Assembly (NCBI RefSeq): GCF_009733535.1
Contig: NZ_SMMI01000004.1
Span: forward strand, 434,001 to 498,000
Source of the DNA: Sphingobacterium endophyticum
GTDB lineage: Bacteria > Bacteroidota > Bacteroidia > Sphingobacteriales > Sphingobacteriaceae
DNA: 64,000 bases
Direction of reading: 5' to 3'
In this document: positions 1-7,135 of the stretch, piece by piece
How the letters are laid out: every line of letters starts with the position of its first letter
Numbering within the stretch: position 1 is the first letter of the stretch
Made by a program: the position numbers and the translations under genes
The notes under the pieces: generated by a model
Database searches by the model: none
What the model was told of the DNA's origin: nothing
The model's input: only the letters and a program-made list of their open reading frames with translations

Positions 1-547
1 TAGTAAAGATCTCTGGATCCGGTTGGAAGGTAACAATAGTACCTGTAACATCACTTACCCCGATTTCTTCCACATCAGCTCTAGGTTTTCCTTGTTCGTA
101 TTCTTGGACAAAGATTTTTCCCTCTCTGTGAACCTCAGCACGTAGCAATGTAGACAAGGCATTCACACAGGAAACCCCAACACCGTGTAATCCTCCAGAA
201 ACCTTATAGGTATCCTTATCGAATTTACCACCGGCGTGCAATACCGTCATTACAAGCTCTAATGCTGATTTCTTTTCTTTTTTATTAATTCCTGTCGGAA
301 TACCACGACCATTGTCGCGAACAGATACACCGTTATTTTTTAGAATGGTTACGACAATGTCGTTACAATATCCGGCAACAGCTTCATCGATTGAGTTATC
401 GACTACTTCATAAACCAGGTGATGTAGACCTTTTACGCCTGTATCACCGATATACATAGAAGGGCGCTTACGTACTGCTTCTAATCCTTCTAATACCTGG
501 ATATTATCCGCTGAATACGTAGATGCATTTTTATTTTCTTCGCTCAT
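1..547 (-). CDS. gyrB: DNA gyrase subunit B, N-terminal part
   Basis: ATPase subunit of the type II topoisomerase that introduces negative supercoils. The reading frame starts at the ATG at 547 and leaves the window at base 1, so only about 182 N-terminal residues are seen, all within the GHKL ATPase domain. Visible family motifs are [12 protein letters not shown], the Mg/ATP motif VVDNSIDEA, the [12 protein letters not shown] glycine box and the [15 protein letters not shown] loop. The opening [20 protein letters not shown] is typical of Bacteroidota GyrB. The closely related ParE is less likely given this start and the [13 protein letters not shown] context. The gene is divergent from the OmpH-like gene, with a 201-bp shared upstream region. 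Confidence 0.96.
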   Translation of the reverse strand, partial: MSEENKNASTYSADNIQVLEGLEAVRKRPSMYIGDTGVKGLHHLVYEVVDNSIDEAVAGYCNDIVVTILKNNGVSVRDNGRGIPTGINKKEKKSALELVMTVLHAGGKFDKDTYKVSGGLHGVGVSCVNALSTLLRAEVHREGKIFVQEYEQGKPRADVEEIGVSDVTGTIVTFQPDPEIFT

Positions 548-748
548 GAAAATCCTTTAAAATTACTGTTGATTAACTCTCAAAAATACGAAATTTTGTC
601 CTAATAATCAAATAAAAAAGGCAATGTGAACGGGCAAAATTAACATAATTTAGCTATTCAATTTATCTAGGAAATATCCGTCTTTCTATAATATTTGATT
701 TTTTTATCTTAGGTTTGTCATTATCAAAATCGAAATACAGTATAAAGA

Positions 749-1360
749 ATGAATAAACTATTAAAAATTACCTTAGGTCTTGTTGCTACTGCAGCAATTG
801 TATCATGTAATCAACAGGCTGGAACCCCAACTGAAAAAAGTACTGCTCCTGCTACAACAACCACTGTAGCTGCTGACCCAACCGACAAAATCGCATATGT
901 AAACTCAGATACTCTTTCTGAAAAATATCAATATTTCAAAGATGTTCGTGCTAAATTAGAAGCGAAAGTAAAGAAAGCTCAGTCTGACCTTCAAGCTAAA
1001 GGCCAAGCATATCAACGCGAATTAGCTGAATATCAACAAAAAGCTGCTACAATGAGCGCTTCGGAACGTCAGGCAACGGAAGAACGTTTGGTAAGACACC
1101 AAAATGATTTAGGACGTATGGACCAAAATGCTTCCACTTCAATTGCTCAAGAAGAACAAACGGAATTCACTAAAGTCTATACAACCATTACTGATCATTT
1201 GAAGAAACATTCTGAAGATAAAGGTTACAAATTGGTGTTAACTTATTCCAAAACTAATCCAGCTGTACTTTATGCTGATCCTAAAATGGACATAACTACT
1301 CAAGTACTGGAAGCTTTGAACAAAGAATACAAAGACAAAAACGCTACTCCAAAAAAATAA
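749..1360 (+). CDS. OmpH/Skp-family periplasmic chaperone-like lipoprotein
   Basis: Predicted 203-residue exported protein. Residues 1-20 form a lipoprotein signal ending in the lipobox I-V-S-C, so the mature protein would be lipid-anchored at Cys20, followed by a Thr/Ala/Pro-rich linker. Residues 45-195 match the OmpH/Skp pattern: a short 'IAYVNSDTL' beta strand, then a long charged coiled coil rich in K, E and Q, then 'YKLVLTYSKTNPAVLYADPKMDIT', which fits the closing beta strand of Skp-like proteins. Skp proteins hold outer-membrane proteins in the periplasm. Bacteroidota genomes often carry several OmpH paralogues, so the exact client role is unknown. A possible -7 element TAGGTTTG lies at 710-717. 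The gene stands alone and ends in a strong terminator. Confidence 0.85.
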   Translation: MNKLLKITLGLVATAAIVSCNQQAGTPTEKSTAPATTTTVAADPTDKIAYVNSDTLSEKYQYFKDVRAKLEAKVKKAQSDLQAKGQAYQRELAEYQQKAATMSASERQATEERLVRHQNDLGRMDQNASTSIAQEEQTEFTKVYTTITDHLKKHSEDKGYKLVLTYSKTNPAVLYADPKMDITTQVLEALNKEYKDKNATPKK

Positions 1361-1380
1361 GGCATTCTAAAACATAAAAA

Positions 1381-1415
1381 AAACAGGTTCCAAAATATTG
1401 GAACCTGTTTTTTTT
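1381..1415 (+). terminator. Rho-independent terminator after the OmpH-like gene
   Basis: A perfect 13-bp stem (1381-1393 with 1398-1410) has a 4-base AATA loop and is followed by a T run to 1415. It starts 20 bases after the stop codon of the OmpH/Skp-like gene. Confidence 0.9.
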
Positions 1416-1480
1416 GACCCTAATCTTTATTATTTGATTTCTGCATTAATCTCACTAAATTTCAACTTTAAACAACAGGT

Positions 1481-2386
1481 ATGGTAAGACACATTCTCCG
1501 AAAAGAAGAAAATGGCTATGATTGGTACGAAATTCTCAATCCTACATTGGAGGATTTTACAGAATTAAAAACCAAATACAACCTCAATGATGCTTCTATA
1601 AAGGACTGTCTTGAAATTGGACACCTTCCAAAAATCGAAGAATTTGAAAACTATCACTTCCTTATTTTAAGATCTATCGTTGAAAATTTCCCTGAGAGCT
1701 CCGATACTCTTGCTGATATCACCTTACGAATCTCTGTATTTTATGACGAAGATTTCATTATTACTGTCCACCGTAATGAAATAAAATTATTGGATGAACT
1801 CATCGATCTGGACAAATCAAATAAGAAGTTAAAGTCGAGTAAAAGCTTAGTAAATAGTTTAGTTTCCCAATCGCTAAAGACTTTTGAAAACTTAGTCATT
1901 AACGACTTGGCTTCCAAGCTGGATGACTACGAGGAAATTGTATTCCTTCATCGCAAAAGAAAACCTTTCTTAATGAAGCTGTACTACCTCAAAAGACAAA
2001 TCGATTTGATTCGTATCATTCTTACCTTGTACAAGGATATTGTGGATTACTTCCATATGCCTGAATATCAGAATATCTATACACAAGACCTTCGGGATAT
2101 TTACTCAAGAACAAATACGCTTTTTAGGAATATCGGTGAAAACACAGCTCAATTACTTTCTGTATACTTCAATATAGAATCAAACCATACCAATGAAATT
2201 ATGCGTATTCTAACCATAATTTCGGTTTTCTTTATGCCATTAACCTTTATTGTTGGGGTTTATGGAATGAATTTTAAATATATGCCAGAAATTGAATGGA
2301 GGAGTGGATACCCTGCCGTTTGGATTGTAATGGTCCTAGTTTCTGTTCTGATCTATATCTGGTTCAAAAGGAAAAGATGGCTATAA
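1481..2386 (+). CDS. corA: CorA-family divalent cation transporter
   Basis: 301-residue inner-membrane channel for Mg2+ (some family members move Co2+, Ni2+ or Zn2+). The N-terminal two thirds is the soluble alpha/beta funnel domain with long helices. The C-terminus has two transmembrane segments (about 242-262 and 274-295) joined by the signature loop YGMNFKYMPE; the GMN triplet is the selectivity filter that defines the family. The C-terminal KRKRWL is the usual basic tail. The length is near the family norm (about 315). The last 6 bases overlap the 3' end of tsaB, which is convergent, leaving no room for a terminator between them. Confidence 0.93.
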   Translation: MVRHILRKEENGYDWYEILNPTLEDFTELKTKYNLNDASIKDCLEIGHLPKIEEFENYHFLILRSIVENFPESSDTLADITLRISVFYDEDFIITVHRNEIKLLDELIDLDKSNKKLKSSKSLVNSLVSQSLKTFENLVINDLASKLDDYEEIVFLHRKRKPFLMKLYYLKRQIDLIRIILTLYKDIVDYFHMPEYQNIYTQDLRDIYSRTNTLFRNIGENTAQLLSVYFNIESNHTNEIMRILTIISVFFMPLTFIVGVYGMNFKYMPEIEWRSGYPAVWIVMVLVSVLIYIWFKRKRWL

Positions 2387-3094
2387 CAATGGGGATTTTT
2401 TAGGAGTTGTCGCTACAAAATCCTTTAAATAGAAGGGCTCAAAGTAAGCGACGTCTTCAAATTGCTGTCCTAAAAATTTATCATAGGATACTCGATTTTG
2501 ATAGGTTGCAATAGAATCAAATGATGTAACAACCTGTATATTTTGATGATTTTTAAAAGTATCCTCGAATTTATCAGCTCCTGAACCGAAGAGAATAACC
2601 TGATGACCTGCATTCAAAAATTCATCAAAGCTATTTTCATCAATAATCAAAGCTTCCGTTTCTTTCAATAGCATACCCTTAGAATCGAATACCGCAGTAT
2701 AAACTTCTCTCCTTCTAGCGTCGATCATAGGCACTAAAAGAGATTTCGACTCAATAGCTGACTCATATTCCCTCAAATACCCCGCAACAAGGGCCTCTAG
2801 CGTATTATTGGCTATCAACGGAATATCCAATCCATAACAAAGTCCTTTTGCTGTAGAAACGCCAATTCGAAGTCCTGTATAAGAACCCGGCCCCATACTA
2901 ACTGCTATGGCTGATAACTGATCTAATCTTAAACCAGCTTTCTCCATCAGGTTTTGAATAAACACAGTAAGTTTTGTAGCATGTAGATTTGGCTCTTCAC
3001 CAACGATAGACAACACATTGTTTCCATTTTTTGCTAGCGATACGGAACAAAGGTTTGTTGCAGTTTCTATCGAAAGGATATATTTATCAGACAT
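2381..3094 (-). CDS. tsaB: tRNA threonylcarbamoyladenosine biosynthesis protein TsaB
   Basis: 237-residue ASKHA-fold partner of TsaD in making the universal t6A37 modification of ANN-decoding tRNAs. Diagnostic sequence: the N-terminal ILSIETATNLCSVSL, and VSMGPGSYTGLRIGVSTAKGL at about 66-86, which is the conserved TsaB segment. TsaB lacks the HxxxH metal site of TsaD, and none is seen here. It is the last gene of a tight minus-strand run rpmH-rnpA-yidD-tsaB, only 5 bases after yidD. tsaD lies 28 kb away in this window; no tsaE or tsaC is present here. Confidence 0.94.
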   Translation of the reverse strand: MSDKYILSIETATNLCSVSLAKNGNNVLSIVGEEPNLHATKLTVFIQNLMEKAGLRLDQLSAIAVSMGPGSYTGLRIGVSTAKGLCYGLDIPLIANNTLEALVAGYLREYESAIESKSLLVPMIDARRREVYTAVFDSKGMLLKETEALIIDENSFDEFLNAGHQVILFGSGADKFEDTFKNHQNIQVVTSFDSIATYQNRVSYDKFLGQQFEDVAYFEPFYLKDFVATTPKKSPLL

Positions 3095-3099
3095 AATGA

Positions 3100-3354
3100 T
3101 TAAGGTACTGGATCATGACCATGTCCACCCCAAGGGTTGCAGCGGACAATTCGTTTTATAGTTAACCAACCTCCTTTAAAGGGGCCGTATTTAAGAATCG
3201 CTTCCTTACCATATTGGGAACAGGTAGGAGAATATCGGCAATTTGCACCTAACAAAGGCGAAATAAAAATTTGATAGAAACGGATAATCACTAAAAAAAG
3301 CCACTTCAACGGTAGCTTAATTCCCTTTTCCCAGATCAGATTTAGTAATTTCAT
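3100..3354 (-). CDS. yidD: Membrane protein insertion efficiency factor YidD
   Basis: 84-residue peripheral membrane protein thought to assist YidC/Sec-dependent insertion. It has a hydrophobic, positively charged N-terminal region ([19 protein letters not shown]), then the diagnostic [15 protein letters not shown] motif, then the C-terminal [17 protein letters not shown]. Its start overlaps the end of rnpA by 38 bases in another frame, a common arrangement that suggests translational coupling. Gene order rpmH-rnpA-yidD is the ancestral bacterial one, though yidC does not follow here. Confidence 0.93.
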   Translation of the reverse strand: MKLLNLIWEKGIKLPLKWLFLVIIRFYQIFISPLLGANCRYSPTCSQYGKEAILKYGPFKGGWLTIKRIVRCNPWGGHGHDPVP

Positions 3355-3730
3355 TTTCTATTCTTCCTATCAGTTGTTCCATTTTCCCCTTTAAGGCTTC
3401 CAATGGCAATTTGTCATTGCTCACATATTGTATGGCCAACAACAAATTTAAGGAATGATCCTGTAAAAATGAATAGAGCTTATCCTTTTCAAGTCTATAG
3501 GATTCGCGCATCAATCGCTTCAGGTAATTCCTGTCAACGGCTTTTTTGAAACGTTTTTTAGGAACCGAAGTGATGACTTGTGCCGGAAAGTTTTGTTCGG
3601 GATCCGTAGGTCTGCTAAGGAACACTACGCGTAAAGGATATACAACAAAAGAAGAACCATTATGGAAAAGATCGTCAATTGACCTTTTACTACATAATCG
3701 TTCTTCTTTTTTAAATGTATATTTTTTCAT
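3317..3730 (-). CDS. rnpA: Ribonuclease P protein component
   Basis: Protein subunit of RNase P, which with the rnpB RNA matures tRNA 5' ends. I chose the ATG at 3730 ([12 protein letters not shown]), giving 137 residues, because family members begin at this motif; an in-frame ATG at 3742 would add only MVIA. The conserved basic RNR-type helix is seen as [22 protein letters not shown]. Typical length is 110-140. It lies 60 bases downstream of rpmH and overlaps yidD by 38 bases. Confidence 0.94.
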   Translation of the reverse strand: MKKYTFKKEERLCSKRSIDDLFHNGSSFVVYPLRVVFLSRPTDPEQNFPAQVITSVPKKRFKKAVDRNYLKRLMRESYRLEKDKLYSFLQDHSLNLLLAIQYVSNDKLPLEALKGKMEQLIGRIENEITKSDLGKGN

Positions 3731-3790
3731 TGCGATGACCATACAGCCGGCTAAAACAGCGCGGTCCCTACATCACCGGCAAGAGTAAAA

Positions 3791-3949
3791 TTATCCTTTG
3801 TGACGGCTTTCGTCAGATACTGAAAGGCGTTTTCTTCCTTTTGCTCTACGAGAAGCAAGTACTCTTCTACCATTAGCAGAGCTCATACGCTCTCTGAATC
3901 CGTGTTTGTTTCTTCTTTTTCTTTGCGAAGGTTGAAATGTTCTCTTCAT
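3791..3949 (-). CDS. rpmH: 50S ribosomal protein L34
   Basis: A 52-codon gene read directly from the reverse strand. The product begins [20 protein letters not shown], continues [22 protein letters not shown] and ends in [10 protein letters not shown]. This is the universal L34 signature (MKRTxQPSxxKRxxxHGFRxRM...GRxVLxxRRxKGRxxL). It is small and very basic as expected for this ribosomal protein. It heads the rpmH-rnpA-yidD-tsaB run and has a good -33/-7 promoter at 4006-4036. Confidence 0.98.
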   Translation of the reverse strand: MKRTFQPSQRKRRNKHGFRERMSSANGRRVLASRRAKGRKRLSVSDESRHKG

Positions 3950-4005
3950 GACGCTTTATGCTTTTTTAAATACTTTTTATCAAATTATCCCTCAAAAGAG
4001 GAATG

Positions 4006-4036
4006 CAAAAATAAAGTTTATTTCACAATTACGCAA
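4006..4036 (-). promoter_or_regulatory. Bacteroidota-type promoter of rpmH
   Basis: On the minus strand, TTG at 4036-4034 is followed after 20 bases by TATTTTTG at 4013-4006. This matches the Bacteroidota primary-sigma consensus (TTG, about 19-21 bp, TAnnTTTG). Transcription would start near 3999, about 50 bases before the rpmH ATG. Confidence 0.7.
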
Positions 4037-4052
4037 CACCCAAAAACTAATA

Positions 4053-4101
4053 AATAAAAAAAAGCAAATTATTTCGGTTAATATCCTCCATAATTTGCTT
4101 T
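4053..4101 (-). terminator. Rho-independent terminator of mscL
   Basis: A perfect 12-bp stem (4061-4072 with 4090-4101) with a 17-base loop is followed on the minus strand by a T-rich tail (4060-4053). It begins 17 bases after the mscL stop codon. Confidence 0.75.
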
Positions 4102-4118
4102 TAACAACGATTCAACGA

Positions 4119-4526
4119 TTATTTATTTTTTAAAATATCACGAATCTCTGTAAGTAAAGTTTCTTCTTTCGTAGGTGCTGGTGCCGCTTCCGGTGCCTTA
4201 GGCTCCTCTCTTTTCAATGAATTAAGTCCCTTTATCACCAAGAAAATACAGAATGCAATGATTAAAAACTGAATCAATACATTAATAAAGTTACCATAGG
4301 TTACCGCGACTTCAGATACTCCTGCAGCCTCATTACCTTCTTTAATCACATACTTCATTTTGGAAAAGTCAACTCCGCCAGTGATAAAACCAATCGGTGG
4401 CATAATAATATCGTCAACTAATGATGTGACAATCTTACCAAAAGCTCCTCCAATTACCACACCGACTGCTAAGTCAATAACGCTGCCGCGCATGGCGAAC
4501 TCTTTAAATTCTTTGAAAAATCCCAT
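4119..4526 (-). CDS. mscL: Large-conductance mechanosensitive channel
   Basis: 135-residue inner-membrane channel that opens under membrane tension to release solutes on hypo-osmotic shock. It shows the S1 amphipathic start [22 protein letters not shown]1 ([26 protein letters not shown], about 21-46), a periplasmic loop, TM2 ([21 protein letters not shown], about 79-101) and the charged C-terminal helix ending [15 protein letters not shown]. Length and order are standard. Single-gene unit with its own terminator. Confidence 0.96.
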   Translation of the reverse strand: MGFFKEFKEFAMRGSVIDLAVGVVIGGAFGKIVTSLVDDIIMPPIGFITGGVDFSKMKYVIKEGNEAAGVSEVAVTYGNFINVLIQFLIIAFCIFLVIKGLNSLKREEPKAPEAAPAPTKEETLLTEIRDILKNK

Positions 4527-4838
4527 AAGTTTTAATAGTCTAAAAAGTGAATATAATTTAATTAAATAGTTTTTCCTGAAATTAGTCTCGTTAGATGTAT
4601 ATCAATACAAAAAAAGTAGTTTACTTTCAGAAACTAAAATTAATTTCGAAATAATTGAGTATTTTTAAACTATATACAACGTAAAAACCGTAAAATAATT
4701 TTAAAACTAAATGAATACGTTTAAAATTATTATATTTGAGGAAACAAATTAACTACTAAAAACAATTTTTCAACCTTCAAATCCATTGGTTGAATAATGT
4801 AAAATGGGTGAATCTAGGTAATTTGTGTAATAATCTTT
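4527..4838. promoter_or_regulatory. Intergenic region with a 12-bp inverted repeat before the response regulator
   Basis: 312 bp without a gene, very AT-rich. It contains a perfect 12-bp inverted repeat, AATAATTTTAAA at 4694-4705 and TTTAAAATTATT at 4720-4731, separated by 14 bases. The right arm touches TATATTTG at 4731-4738, a match to the TAnnTTTG -7 element reading toward the response-regulator gene. No clear TTG -33 element is visible. The leader to the ATG at 4839 would be about 90 bases. The placement fits an operator, but that is inference. Confidence 0.4.
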
Positions 4839-5483
4839 ATGAAAAAAATACTAATAGCCGACGACCATATCATTGTACGACTGGGGGTATCAACAGCAAT
4901 CAAAGAAACTCTGAAGACTGTTGAAATCATTCATGCTCAAACTTATGATGAGGTATTTGCACAATTAAAAGCATCAACATTCGACCTACTCCTATTGGAC
5001 ATTAATATGCCTGGAGGTAATAACATCAAAGTTATTAAAGAGTTGTTGGATATTCAGCCTGACCTTAAAATCCTTGTATTCTCATCCTATGACGAGACGT
5101 TATATGCTTTAAGATATATTGAAGCTGGAGCTGCCGGTTATGTCAATAAAACGACAAGCATGACCGAATTCACCAACGCCATCAATAGCATCTTTGAAAG
5201 AGGACGTTATATGTCGGAAGCGATTAAGGATTTATATGTGCAGAAACTTACAACTAGCAAGTCAAAAGTCGATAGCCTTAATCCATTATATAAACTTTCA
5301 AATAGAGAAATGGATGTTGCCAGACACTTGATTGAAGGCTTAGGAATTATTGAAGTCTCTAACAGACTTAATTTGAGCTCTTCTACAGTCAGCACTTATA
5401 AAAGTAGAATTTTCGAAAAGCTGGGTGTACACAACATCCCAGATTTAATATCCCTGTTCAAAATGAACGCAGATAAGGAATAA
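4839..5483 (+). CDS. NarL/FixJ-type response regulator transcription factor
   Basis: 214-residue DNA-binding response regulator. The receiver domain (1-120) has acidic residues D8 and D9, phospho-acceptor D54 in LLLLDINMPGG, S81/S82 and K103 (GYVNKTTS). The C-terminal LuxR-type helix-turn-helix lies at about 148-207, with LSNREMDVARHLIEGLGIIEVSNRLNLSSSTVSTYKSRIFEKLGV, including the recognition helix. No histidine kinase is next to it, so it is an orphan regulator here and the inducing signal is unknown. It is preceded by a 312-bp region with a 12-bp inverted repeat at the putative promoter, which may be an autoregulatory site. Confidence 0.9.
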   Translation: MKKILIADDHIIVRLGVSTAIKETLKTVEIIHAQTYDEVFAQLKASTFDLLLLDINMPGGNNIKVIKELLDIQPDLKILVFSSYDETLYALRYIEAGAAGYVNKTTSMTEFTNAINSIFERGRYMSEAIKDLYVQKLTTSKSKVDSLNPLYKLSNREMDVARHLIEGLGIIEVSNRLNLSSSTVSTYKSRIFEKLGVHNIPDLISLFKMNADKE

Positions 5484-5508
5484 CCTCGAGGTTATTCCTT
5501 ATTTTTTT
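5475..5508 (+). terminator. Terminator overlapping the response-regulator stop codon
   Basis: A perfect 26-base palindrome at 5475-5500 (AAGGAATAACCTC then GAGGTTATTCCTT) is followed by T7 (5502-5508). The stop codon TAA at 5481-5483 lies inside the left arm. It may also serve the convergent isomerase-like gene, which ends at 5520. Confidence 0.85.
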
Positions 5509-5519
5509 ACTAACCAATT

Positions 5520-6662
5520 CTAAGATTTGGTTAGCTCATCCATCGTCATCACTGGAATATCTTCCCTTGAGACAATTTTTAATTCTTTCTGTTCAGTAAA
5601 TTGATATCCTTGCGATCCTAAATTCCATAGTAAAGGCGAAAGAAAATTGATACATGCTTGCGCTCCTTGATTTATCGCTGCTAGCACATGCGTATCCTTT
5701 GAATTTTTAGCTTCATTCTCAATTTCAAATGGCCCCGAAAATCCACGGTCATGAAGCACCTCCACAAAGCTATTCCAATCCATATCATCAGTACCTCCAA
5801 AACCTGGTAGCATCGCCATATAATGATGTCTATCCCAATCATTTTGGGGAATACTTACTCCCGCCTTGACGGCTAATTGCTCATTGACCTGCTGCATAGG
5901 ATACATCCCTCCCCACTCTACGCGTGCTTTACTACTCAACATTCTCGTTGTCTTGACATGAATACGCTTTAAGCGTGATATATCCATTTCTTCAATAACC
6001 TCTACCGGATCTGTATTCTGCCAAATATCATGTGAAGGATCATAGATTTCCCCATGGGCTTTACTAGGAATCATGGCATACATCAACTTCCTTGCAGCTA
6101 AAACACCGGGCAGGTTATTGAATGTACTGGTATATCGTGAAGAGCGCCATCCCTCCATAGGGCAATTTTCATAAACAATGGTAACACCTAGGCTTTCCGC
6201 ATAAGCAACGATCGGTTCAAAAACTCTTTTATACTCATCTAGATTTTTCTGAAATCCATCAATTTCATTTCCCAATTCATGGTTATAGCCAACGAAGGTC
6301 CCTACTAAAATGTTGTTCTCATCACCACCCATTAAATAAGCTATTCTAATGAGTTTTAAGAGATGATTTTGGTTTTTAATACGTTCATCCTCATTACCCC
6401 CAATCATGTTCTCAAAAGCCCCCAATGACAGCCTTAAACCCTTTGCATTAAACGCCTCCAATGTACGCTTGGCATCTTCAACTGAAAAAGATTCATAGTC
6501 CAAATGTGTCGCTGTATGATCTGCTCTTGCACCATCCTTTCGAAATACACACAAATCGATTCCCTGTGCTCCCAATTTCGAGGCGGCATCCAATAATTCA
6601 GACTGATTTAGCTCGTTGTAGGCTGAGCTCATTAACCAAATGGGGTTTTGAAGTTGTTTCAT
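5520..6662 (-). CDS. Sugar phosphate isomerase/epimerase-like TIM-barrel protein
   Basis: 380-residue protein of the xylose isomerase-like TIM-barrel (AP endonuclease 2) superfamily. Visible candidate metal and substrate residues are E in VIYENCPMEGW (about 172), D and H in IYDPSHDIW (about 207), H in RIHVKTTR (about 235) and the late E in FEIENEAK (about 314). No signal peptide is present, so it is cytoplasmic. Substrate specificity cannot be read from sequence; relatives act on tagatose, inositol or other ketoses. It is a single gene with no sugar transporter or regulator beside it, so the pathway is unknown. Confidence 0.82.
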   Translation of the reverse strand: MKQLQNPIWLMSSAYNELNQSELLDAASKLGAQGIDLCVFRKDGARADHTATHLDYESFSVEDAKRTLEAFNAKGLRLSLGAFENMIGGNEDERIKNQNHLLKLIRIAYLMGGDENNILVGTFVGYNHELGNEIDGFQKNLDEYKRVFEPIVAYAESLGVTIVYENCPMEGWRSSRYTSTFNNLPGVLAARKLMYAMIPSKAHGEIYDPSHDIWQNTDPVEVIEEMDISRLKRIHVKTTRMLSSKARVEWGGMYPMQQVNEQLAVKAGVSIPQNDWDRHHYMAMLPGFGGTDDMDWNSFVEVLHDRGFSGPFEIENEAKNSKDTHVLAAINQGAQACINFLSPLLWNLGSQGYQFTEQKELKIVSREDIPVMTMDELTKS

Positions 6663-6694
6663 TTATTATTCATTTATTTATTCAAATATAACCA

Positions 6695-6718
6695 TAAAAA
6701 AAGCCCATAAATGGGCTT
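6695..6718 (-). terminator. Terminator of the histone-H1-like gene
   Basis: On the minus strand AAGCCCA-TTTA-TGGGCTT (6718-6701) is followed by a T run to 6696. It lies about 26 bases after the stop codon of the 61-residue gene. Confidence 0.75.
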
Positions 6719-6743
6719 AGATTGTAACAGTGTCTGATGAAAA

Positions 6744-6929
6744 TTATTTTTGATTCTTTAGACCCTGAATTCCTAGGCGTAAATCTTGCGCTAAAGTTTT
6801 AATATCTTGTAGACCTTTTCTTACACGTGTACCTGCAGCACTATTGCCTTTTGTGAAAAATTTGTCAGCATCTCCTTCTAATCCGTCAATTAAAGACTTT
6901 AACTCTTTGAATTTATCAATACTTGCCAT
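6744..6929 (-). CDS. Histone H1-like protein (Hc1 type, Bacteroidota)
   Basis: 61-residue, helix-forming protein beginning MASIDKFKELKSLIDGLEGD with the recognisable core KFFTKGNSAAGTRVRKGLQDIKTLAQDLR. Small proteins of this pattern (KGNKAAGTRxRKxLQELK...) are widespread in Bacteroidota and are assigned to the histone H1/Hc1 family; they are thought to bind DNA or nucleoid. Unlike chlamydial Hc1 it lacks a long Lys/Ala-rich tail, so strong DNA compaction is doubtful. It is a single gene with its own terminator, between ftsZ and the isomerase-like gene. Confidence 0.75.
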   Translation of the reverse strand: MASIDKFKELKSLIDGLEGDADKFFTKGNSAAGTRVRKGLQDIKTLAQDLRLGIQGLKNQK

Positions 6930-7080
6930 AACTTTTAGATTTATTTATAATTTTTTTAGTAACTCACTTAAAATTAACATCTTTTTTCAAGAATCAAAAT
7001 CTAATAAACAATTCTTTTCCCTTTCACAGTATTTATACCATCCTTATTTCCACTTACTTATCTTATAATTCAATAAATAC

Positions 7081-7111
7081 AAAATAAAAAAGGTGACTTT
7101 TTCAAGCCACC
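7081..7111 (-). terminator. Terminator at the end of the dcw operon
   Basis: On the minus strand, GGTGGCTT (7111-7104), loop GAAA, AAGTCACC (7099-7092) with one G-U pair, then an AT-rich T tract (7091-7081). It lies 25 bases after the ftsZ stop codon and would end the 16-kb division operon. Confidence 0.8.
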
Positions 7112-7135
7112 CTTAATTTATTAAATAGGATAAGA

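Noticed and set aside
1..4000. Possible replication origin near gyrB and rpmH-rnpA-yidD
   Set aside because: These genes often lie near oriC, but no dnaA, dnaN or cluster of DnaA boxes is present in this part of the window.
3948..4133. 61-codon plus-strand ORF upstream of rpmH
   Set aside because: Overlaps the rpmH promoter and mscL terminator; AT-rich chance frame.
5520..6662. Assigning the isomerase-like gene a specific sugar
   Set aside because: The TIM-barrel metal residues are visible, but nothing in sequence or neighbours fixes the substrate.
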